Shown: piece by piece, positions 43,296 through 48,405 of the stretch
Layout of the letters: each line of letters opens with the position of its first letter
Numbering within the stretch: position 1 is the first letter of the stretch
Assembly: GCF_003061105.1 (NCBI RefSeq)
Contig: NZ_QAIQ01000122.1
Location: 1-48,405 of the forward strand
Source of the DNA: Arthrobacter sp. HMWF013
GTDB taxonomy: Bacteria; Actinomycetota; Actinomycetes; Actinomycetales; Micrococcaceae
Direction of reading: 5' to 3'
DNA length: 48,405 nucleotides
Notes under the pieces: model-generated
What the model was told of the DNA's origin: nothing
What the model saw: the letters and a program-made list of their open reading frames with translations, nothing else
The model's database searches: none
Made by a program: the position numbers and the translations under genes

Positions 43296-44050
43296 ACCGG
43301 CGCACCGACCAACCGGCCAGAAGTAAGAGATAGCCGCTGACCGTTGATTTCCCCTGCCTCCAAATCAAAAATCCTCTCCACCGCCTCGGCAAGAACAGAA
43401 ACGTCCGTGAAGCCGGGGAACTTTCGCTCGGGCTGGGCTGCCCGCATCCGGTCGTCCACCAAGGCCTTGACCACGAGGACAAGCGCTGCCGAACGTTGAG
43501 TGCTGAGCGAAGTGTCGGCGCCTACCTGCCCCTGCCGGAATCCATCGGCGACGGCAAGAGTCCATGCTTCGGAGGCAGATTTCACTGCTGCATAGGCAGC
43601 CCCATCAGCAGTCGGCTTTGAAGCCGACTCGGCTGAAACGATGACCAAACGCCCGACGTCCGAGGCTGCCAGGTCATCATAAAAGGCCCGGGAGGTGTTT
43701 CGAAGCGTCGTGAGGACACTGGTGTTCAGGAAGTCCCAGTCTTCATCCGTCTGCCCTGCGATGCCGCCGCCACCTCGCCAGCCGCCCACGAGGTGGATGA
43801 TACCATCCACGGGGCCAAGGTCAGCCCGTACTGATCTTGCCAGCTCCTGAACGGATTGCTGGTCGGCGAGATTACAGACATAGCCTGTGACGCTGTCGTG
43901 CTTTCCGGCCAGCTCGTGGACACGGTCCTCAAGAATGTCTACAGCGGCTATGGATGCGCCGGCCGCCGAGAGGGTGCGGACCACTGCAGCGCCGGCTGCG
44001 CTGGTTGAGCCAGCGACGACAATGTTACGCCCCGCAAGGGCCCCGCTCAC
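43292..44050 (-). CDS. SDR-family oxidoreductase
   Basis: A 252-residue short-chain dehydrogenase. The cofactor-binding region is NIVVAGSTSAAGAAVVRTLSAAGASIAAVDI, where the classical TGxxxGxG is changed to GSTSAAGAA. The active site shows LVIVSAESASKPTADGAAYAAVKSASEAW, where the catalytic Tyr and Lys are YAAVK and the Ser is in VSAES. GGWRGGGGIAGQTDEDWDF is a glycine-rich loop. It overlaps the DUF6421 gene (ATGA) and the threonine aldolase gene by 4 nt each, so all three act together. It may reduce or oxidise the carbonyl or hydroxy compound handled by the aldolase. Confidence 0.87.
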   Translation of the reverse strand: MSGALAGRNIVVAGSTSAAGAAVVRTLSAAGASIAAVDILEDRVHELAGKHDSVTGYVCNLADQQSVQELARSVRADLGPVDGIIHLVGGWRGGGGIAGQTDEDWDFLNTSVLTTLRNTSRAFYDDLAASDVGRLVIVSAESASKPTADGAAYAAVKSASEAWTLAVADGFRQGQVGADTSLSTQRSAALVLVVKALVDDRMRAAQPERKFPGFTDVSVLAEAVERIFDLEAGEINGQRLSLTSGRLVGAPV

Positions 44051-45441
44051 GCGTCGACCTTGCTCTCAGTGTTCACTGGGCTGGTGCCCGTGATGCCGGC
44101 GGTGGATTCGATGACAGGCCGCATCTTCTTCTCGAGGGCTTCGTAGAACATGGACAGGGGGAATTCGTCATCGTGAACCTGATCGGTCAGGCCCTTGGGT
44201 GGCCCGTCCAAAGGCAGGGCCTCGGGGCCCTTGGCCCATACCGATGAGGGGTTTGGGGTGAGGGTTTCAGAGACGAGCTCATAGGCGGCGAGCCAGTGTG
44301 CGGTCTTGGGGCGGTCGATGGAACGCCAGTAGAGTTCCTCGATACGGATTCCCAGTTCGACGACGACGCCGGCGACGTCCTTCCAGTCGATGCTGAGCTT
44401 GCCGTCGGTCCAGTGCAGGACGCGGTGCTGGTGCATCCAGGCGAAGAGCAGCTGGCCACCCACTGCGTCATAGTTGCGGACCCGGTTCCCGGTAATGGCG
44501 AAACGGAAGATCCGGTCGAAGATGACGGCGTACTGGACCAACTTGGCGTGCTTGCGCGCATCTTCGGAGGCGTTCTCGTCCTTTTCGATGATGACGGATT
44601 CACGGAATGCGGTCAGGTCACAGCGGAGTTCCTCGAGGGAGTACAGGAAGAAGGGCATCCGCTGCTTGATCATGAATGGGTCAAACGGCAGGTCCCCGCG
44701 CATGTGGGTCCGGTCGTGGATCAGGTCCCACATCACGAAGGTTTTCTCCGTCAGGTGCTGGTCCTCAAGCAGTTCTGCGGCGTCCGCCGGCAGCTCAAGG
44801 CCCGTGATGTCGGCAGCGGCTTTCAGGACCCGGCGGAAGCGCGCCGCTTCCCGGTCCGCGAATATGCCGCCCCAGGTGAAGGTCGGGGTGGTCCTGACCG
44901 CAACGCTCTCAGGGAACAGGACAGCGGAGTTGGTGTCATAGCCGGGCGTGAAGTCCACGAAGCTGATCGGCACGAACAGCTTGTTCGAGTAACGACCCGC
45001 TTCAAGATCCGAGACGAAATCAGGCCAAATAACTTCAAGGAGCACGGCCTCAACCAAACGGCTGGTGCTGCCGTTCTGCGTGTACATGGGGAAAACCACC
45101 AGATGGGGCAGGCCATCGATACGAGCGTGCTCAGGGTGGAAGGCTACCAATGAGTCCAGGAAGTCCGGGACACCGAAACCCTCGGACTCCCAACGACCAA
45201 AGTCCCTCACCAGCAGTTCCAGGTACTCGCTGTCGTGGGGCAGGTGCTGTCGCAGCTCATGGATAGAAGCAACGATCGTGTTGACGCTGGACCGCGCTCC
45301 GTCGTGATGGGCGGCGTCAGGAACCGAACCGTCTTGTACCTGAACCTTCTGCAATTCAATGACAGCTGCTTTGAGGGCAGTCCAGGCCGGGAGGATCTTC
45401 AAGTCCTCGGCTTTGGTCAGTTCATTCACCGTGATCGACAT
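44047..45441 (-). CDS. DUF6421-family protein
   Basis: A 464-residue cytoplasmic protein of unknown function. ATG 45441 has AAAGGAAATGG upstream; the frame extends 11 codons further. It contains LVVFPMYTQNGSTSRLVEAVLLEVIWPDFV, FVDFTPGYDTNSAVLFPESVAVR, FTWGGIFADREAARFRRVLKAAADI, MWDLIHDRTHMRGDLPFDPFMIKQRMPFFLYSLEELRCDL and LLFAWMHQHRVLHWTDGKLSIDW. The HDRTHMRGD and WMHQHRVLHW stretches have His/Asp/Arg combinations suggestive of a metal or catalytic centre. I recognise this as the protein that often precedes an SDR and a threonine aldolase in actinobacteria. There are no membrane segments. It is first in a tightly overlapping three-gene operon. Confidence 0.8.
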   Translation of the reverse strand: MSITVNELTKAEDLKILPAWTALKAAVIELQKVQVQDGSVPDAAHHDGARSSVNTIVASIHELRQHLPHDSEYLELLVRDFGRWESEGFGVPDFLDSLVAFHPEHARIDGLPHLVVFPMYTQNGSTSRLVEAVLLEVIWPDFVSDLEAGRYSNKLFVPISFVDFTPGYDTNSAVLFPESVAVRTTPTFTWGGIFADREAARFRRVLKAAADITGLELPADAAELLEDQHLTEKTFVMWDLIHDRTHMRGDLPFDPFMIKQRMPFFLYSLEELRCDLTAFRESVIIEKDENASEDARKHAKLVQYAVIFDRIFRFAITGNRVRNYDAVGGQLLFAWMHQHRVLHWTDGKLSIDWKDVAGVVVELGIRIEELYWRSIDRPKTAHWLAAYELVSETLTPNPSSVWAKGPEALPLDGPPKGLTDQVHDDEFPLSMFYEALEKKMRPVIESTAGITGTSPVNTESKVDA

Positions 45442-45583
45442 GCCATTTCCTTTCATGGAGGGGTATGACATCAAGGTAGCAATGGTTAAGAACTGCTAAC
45501 AGAGTCACGCCACATGAGTAAGTAAGTCTGTTGCTACGCGTGCCTCGCGGGCCCTTATGGCAGAGATAACTTTAGGGTCGAAC

Positions 45584-45630
45584 CTATTCAGAAGCAATGG
45601 TTATGAGCTACCCTGAATGACGTCATACTG
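45584..45630 (+). promoter_or_regulatory. Promoter with RpiR-type operator for pdxS
   Basis: The core TGAATGACGTCATACTG (45614-45630) contains the near-palindrome GAATGAC-GTCATAC. -10 CATACT is at 45624-45629, with a weak -35 TTATGA at 45601-45606 (17-nt spacer). The distal half is CTATTCA (45584-45590), exactly 23 nt upstream. It lies between the divergent DUF6421 operon and pdxS and could affect both. Confidence 0.6.
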
Positions 45631-45757
45631 TTTTCCTGCGCACACGATTCTGCTTTGCGAAGCGACAACAAAGGTCGAACCACGCACTGTGCCGCCAAAT
45701 GCGGCAACCCCCGTTTGGCCAGTTCCAAAACTGCCCTGATTCCAAAGGACCTCCTAG

Positions 45758-46657
45758 ATGACCGCTACACCCATCAATGAAACGGGCAGCAGCCGTGTTA
45801 AGCGGGGCATGGCTGAGATGCTCAAGGGCGGCGTTATCATGGACGTCGTCAACGTCGAGCAGGCCCGCATCGCCGAAGATGCCGGTGCTGTTGCTGTGAT
45901 GGCCCTGGAACGCGTTCCGGCCGATATCCGTGCCCAGGGCGGCGTGTCCCGCATGTCCGATCCGGACATGATCGACCAGATCATCGACGCCGTGTCCATC
46001 CCCGTGATGGCCAAGGCCCGCATCGGCCACTTCGTCGAGGCCCAGGTCCTGCAGTCCCTGGGCGTGGACTACATTGACGAGTCCGAGGTCCTGACCCCGG
46101 CCGACTACGTCAACCACATCGACAAGTGGAACTTCAAGGTTCCGTTCGTCTGCGGTGCCACCAACCTGGGTGAGGCGCTGCGCCGCATTAACGAGGGCGC
46201 GGCGATGATCCGCTCCAAGGGCGAGGCCGGCACCGGCGACGTCTCCAACGCCACCGGGCACATGCGCCAGATCCGTTCCGAGATCGCCAAGCTCGCCGCC
46301 CTGCCCGAGGACGAGCTCTACGTCGCGGCCAAGGAACTGCAGGCCCCGTATGAACTGGTCAAGGAAGTCGCCGCTGCCGGCAAGCTTCCGGTGGTGCTGT
46401 TTACCGCCGGCGGCATTGCCACCCCGGCTGACGCTGCCATGATGATGCAGCTCGGCGCGGACGGCGTGTTCGTGGGTTCGGGCATCTTCAAGTCCGGCAA
46501 CCCGGCCCAGCGCGCCGCCGCCGTCGTGAAGGCCACCACCTTCTTCGATGACCCTGATGTCATCGCCAAGGCCTCCCGCGGCCTGGGCGAAGCGATGGTG
46601 GGCATCAACGTCGACGAGATCCCCCAGCCCCACCGGCTCGCCCAACGCGGCTGGTAA
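45758..46657 (+). CDS. pdxS: Pyridoxal 5'-phosphate synthase subunit PdxS
   Basis: A 299-residue PdxS/SNZ protein. [84 protein letters not shown] and [20 protein letters not shown] are the conserved barrel with both active lysines, and [31 protein letters not shown] is the phosphate site. It makes PLP from ribose/ribulose 5-phosphate, glyceraldehyde 3-phosphate and ammonia. AAAGGA lies upstream of the ATG. The glutaminase partner pdxT is not downstream, where it usually is. The promoter carries the shared operator. Substrates are made by the tkt-tal-rpiB block, and users (LysA, threonine aldolase) are next door. Confidence 0.96.
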   Translation: MTATPINETGSSRVKRGMAEMLKGGVIMDVVNVEQARIAEDAGAVAVMALERVPADIRAQGGVSRMSDPDMIDQIIDAVSIPVMAKARIGHFVEAQVLQSLGVDYIDESEVLTPADYVNHIDKWNFKVPFVCGATNLGEALRRINEGAAMIRSKGEAGTGDVSNATGHMRQIRSEIAKLAALPEDELYVAAKELQAPYELVKEVAAAGKLPVVLFTAGGIATPADAAMMMQLGADGVFVGSGIFKSGNPAQRAAAVVKATTFFDDPDVIAKASRGLGEAMVGINVDEIPQPHRLAQRGW

Positions 46658-46662
46658 CCACA

Positions 46663-46995
46663 GTGATGACGCACCTGGAGATCCGTAATCTCCTCTCCCC
46701 CGTTTCCTATGCCAAGGGCAGCAAGCTTCCAGCCCGGGAGTGGGGGCAGCTGGAAGAAGGTCACTATGTCATGGTCCAGCGCGAAGGCGAGCCGATCCTT
46801 ACAGGGGAAGTTGACGCCCGAACCAAGGACGGCTCCGTTTTCTGGGTTTGGCTTGACGGAGGCCGCGGACGCATAGCGGTCTACGCCGATGAGGGCACCC
46901 GCGTTTGGTTGCCTAAAGGTTATCGCCTGGAAGCTGAAGAAGAAGTTGCAGGAGCCCATTCGCAAACAGAGGCACCGGGGCAGCCGCCGGCTTGA
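46663..46995 (+). CDS. Small uncharacterised protein downstream of pdxS
   Basis: A 110-residue ORF starting GTG 46663 (an ATG follows directly at 46666), 5 nt after the pdxS stop, hence probably translated by coupling. The central part EGHYVMVQREGEPILTGEVDARTKDGSVFWVWLDGGRGRIAVYADEGTRVWLP looks like a small beta-barrel (SH3-like) domain. The C-terminus is acidic, Pro/Gln-rich and probably disordered. It occupies the place where pdxT is usually found but has no similarity to a glutaminase (no GGES or catalytic Cys motif). Function unknown; the composition makes a real gene likely. Confidence 0.6.
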   Translation: MMTHLEIRNLLSPVSYAKGSKLPAREWGQLEEGHYVMVQREGEPILTGEVDARTKDGSVFWVWLDGGRGRIAVYADEGTRVWLPKGYRLEAEEEVAGAHSQTEAPGQPPA

Positions 46996-47053
46996 TTTCT
47001 GGTGCAGGAACCGGCAACAAGAAGATCAATATGAGGGGCCTAGGAAGGAACGA

Positions 47054-47485
47054 ATGGCACCCCTCACCAGACAGAGAGGCCAGCACGCTGGCCAGGAGTG
47101 CACCTACCCCATTCCCACCCTTGGGCCCGCACAGCACCACCCAGAGGGAAGCACTGCGGTGGTCCTGGGCATGATGCATCCGAGCTCTGTCCCCCAGCCT
47201 TCGACGGACGCGCCAAATGATCTGCCGAGTCTCCCATCAAGCGTAGTTGCCGGCCTGCAGGGCGCAGAGGTTATCTTTTACGACCCGATCTCATCAGGGG
47301 GAGAAGACGAACTCACCCGGCAGCACCTTCCAAGAACTAGGAGGACCGCTACCCAGGCACGCAGTCACAGGCCCGCATCCAGGAACAAACTAAGGACTCG
47401 CGAGGAAGCCATAGAGACTGTCGTCCAAGAACTGCGACGGCTGTCGCAGGAAGGACGGACAGGAAAACCCGGGGAACCCTGTTAA
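47054..47485 (+). CDS. Hypothetical protein (143 aa)
   Basis: An ATG preceded by a strong GGAAGGA, open to TAA near 47485. The first half is Pro/Thr/Ser/His-rich without recognisable motif. The second half includes VVAGLQGAEVIFYDPISSGGEDELTRQHLPRT and a C-terminal helix TREEAIETVVQELRRLSQEG that could be a coiled coil. No family recognised. Coding potential is uncertain because of the composition of the first half. Confidence 0.35.
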   Translation: MAPLTRQRGQHAGQECTYPIPTLGPAQHHPEGSTAVVLGMMHPSSVPQPSTDAPNDLPSLPSSVVAGLQGAEVIFYDPISSGGEDELTRQHLPRTRRTATQARSHRPASRNKLRTREEAIETVVQELRRLSQEGRTGKPGEPC

Positions 47486-47765
47486 ATGGATTGGTGGGCA
47501 GTTATTCATCTCTGTTCTGGTAACGCTGTTCGTCATCATGGATCCGTCTGGAACCCCTGCCTCTGTTTATATCGTTCACGGCCGATATGACTGTTAAGAC
47601 TCGGCGCTGCAGGCCCTGGCCGTAGCGGCTGGCGTTCATAGCCTCCGCCGTGTTTGGCCAAAACATTCTTAATTACAGGCACATGAGCCTGGCCGCCTTG
47701 CATGGGCCATAAGCCCGCAGTGGGGCTGACGCCGCGATCATGAGCACTGTGAATAGGGGGAAGCC
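47486..47765. other. Gene-free stretch
   Basis: About 280 nt without a supported gene; a few short inverted words but no clear terminator. Confidence 0.35.
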
Positions 47766-47933
47766 TTGAAAGAAGTCAGCGCTGCACTAGTCAAAACCAG
47801 CATTCACAGAACTGACTGCAGTTGCCCGGGTAATAAGAGGCGAAGCACCATCGAAGGGTGGTCTGTAGGAATTTCTGGGACCGTTGCCATACTCGGCGCC
47901 ATCTATGCATCGTGGCAGTATCACGGATGGTGA
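47766..47933 (+). CDS. Candidate small membrane protein (55 aa)
   Basis: A TTG-initiated frame with GGGGGAAG directly upstream, ending TGA 47931-47933. The product has a basic, Cys-containing N-terminal half (TDCSCPGNKRRS) and one hydrophobic segment, WSVGISGTVAILGAIYASW, near the C-terminus, consistent with a single membrane span. No family recognised. It lies 150 nt upstream of the serine recombinase. It may be a small accessory protein of the mobile element or a chance frame. Confidence 0.4.
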   Translation: MKEVSAALVKTSIHRTDCSCPGNKRRSTIEGWSVGISGTVAILGAIYASWQYHGW

Positions 47934-48085
47934 ACCTGAAAACAGCTTCGTCAGGGGCCGCCATAGTAGGCACTGCTCTGCCGATCTGAGGCACACCCCA
48001 ATCTGACAAATTCGCGGCTGGTCTTGACTTCTTTCTGAGAGAAGCCTAGAACTCAACCTGACGGGTTCAAGGTTGGAGGCGATCA

Positions 48086-48405
48086 GTGGCCGGACAGCGG
48101 ATCGGGTACGTGCGCGTGAGCACCCTGGATCAGAACGAGAAACGCCAGCTCGAAGGCCAGGTTCTGGACCGGGTCTTCACGGACAAGGCCTCCGGCAGGG
48201 ACACCGCGAGGCCAGAGCTTACGGAGTTGCTGCGGTTTGCCCGGGACGGGGACACCGTGGTGGTGCACAGCATGGACCGGCTGGCCCGTAACCTCGATGA
48301 CCTGCGCGCTCTGGTCCAAAACCTCACGCGCAAAGGTGTGCGGGTGGAGTTCGTTAAAGAGAGCCTGGTCTTCACCGGCGAGGACTCCCCCATGGCCAAC
48401 CTCAT
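48086..48405 (+). CDS. Serine recombinase (resolvase/invertase family), truncated at window end
   Basis: A GTG start with TTGGAGG 6-7 nt upstream opens a frame running to the end of the window (about 106 residues). The N-terminal catalytic domain is clear: RIGYVRVSTLDQNEKRQLEG with the nucleophilic Ser, DKASGRDTARPELTELLRFARDGDTVVVHSMDRLARNLDDLRALV with the conserved R-x-x-R-N, and GVRVEFVKESLVF followed by the start of the MANL helix. It belongs to the small resolvase/invertase group of Tn3-like elements and plasmids. The DNA-binding HTH lies beyond the window. It marks a transposon, plasmid resolution module or invertible segment at the right edge. Confidence 0.88.
   Translation, partial: MAGQRIGYVRVSTLDQNEKRQLEGQVLDRVFTDKASGRDTARPELTELLRFARDGDTVVVHSMDRLARNLDDLRALVQNLTRKGVRVEFVKESLVFTGEDSPMANL

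Noticed and set aside
46889-47053. Upstream part of the 46889-47485 frame as coding
   Set aside because: Overlaps the better supported small gene ending at 46995; the RBS at 47041-47050 supports a later start.
1-48405. CRISPR array, rRNA or tRNA genes
   Set aside because: No regularly spaced direct repeats and no recognisable rRNA or tRNA sequence were seen.

Overview
The window reads as high-GC Gram-positive (actinobacterial) DNA, most likely an Arthrobacter-type Micrococcaceae. The evidence is the mycothiol-dependent formaldehyde dehydrogenase end, an OpcA-type G6PDH partner, an rmpB-rmpA style order of the ribulose monophosphate (RuMP) genes, frequent GTG/TTG starts and hairpin terminators without U-tracts. 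Pentose-phosphate genes grouped with RuMP genes, decayed transposase sequence and a serine recombinase at the right edge suggest an accessory region (island or plasmid). That placement is inference.

Left part (1-16 kb), C1 and sugar phosphate block: the end of mscR plus its MBL-fold partner, a small cupin gene, a long-form gap, an IS481-type transposase remnant, a tkt-tal-rpe-rpiB operon, a divergent LuxR-type regulator with a histidine-kinase-like core, a zwf-opcA operon headed by a small conserved-looking gene, and the RuMP pair hpi-hps. Together they can detoxify formaldehyde (MscR), fix it (HPS/PHI), regenerate ribulose 5-phosphate (TKT, TAL, RPE, RpiB) and feed G6PDH. Two near-identical 33-nt elements lie the same distance (about 99 nt) upstream of tkt and hpi, implying common control.

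Middle part (16-34.5 kb), uptake and N-demethylation block: a dipeptide-type ABC transporter, a divergent Rieske oxygenase and its flavin/2Fe-2S reductase (quaternary-amine demethylase type), a TetR regulator, a polar amino acid/ectoine-type ABC transporter, a monomeric sarcosine oxidase-like flavoenzyme, an M29-like metallopeptidase, an AraC regulator and a second DAO-family flavoenzyme. The Rieske enzyme and sarcosine oxidase would release formaldehyde, the substrate of the left block.

Right part (34.5-48.4 kb): two paralogous RpiR/MurR regulators flank a lysA-dapF pair (diaminopimelate decarboxylase and epimerase). Then come an APC permease, an operon DUF6421-SDR-threonine aldolase, pdxS without pdxT, several small ORFs and a truncated serine recombinase.

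The main new observation is a repeated operator. Its core is TGAATGA followed by an RTYRTACT-like -10 region, with an inverted half 23-24 nt upstream (TCATTCA-N23-TGAATGA, perfect in three copies). It lies before nine transcription units: the cupin gene, the dipeptide ABC operon, the amino acid ABC operon, the M29-like gene, both rpiR genes, lysA-dapF, the APC permease and pdxS. It suggests one RpiR-controlled regulon spanning the window, whose gene content fits uptake of peptides or amino acids and conversion of diaminopimelate to lysine with PLP supply.
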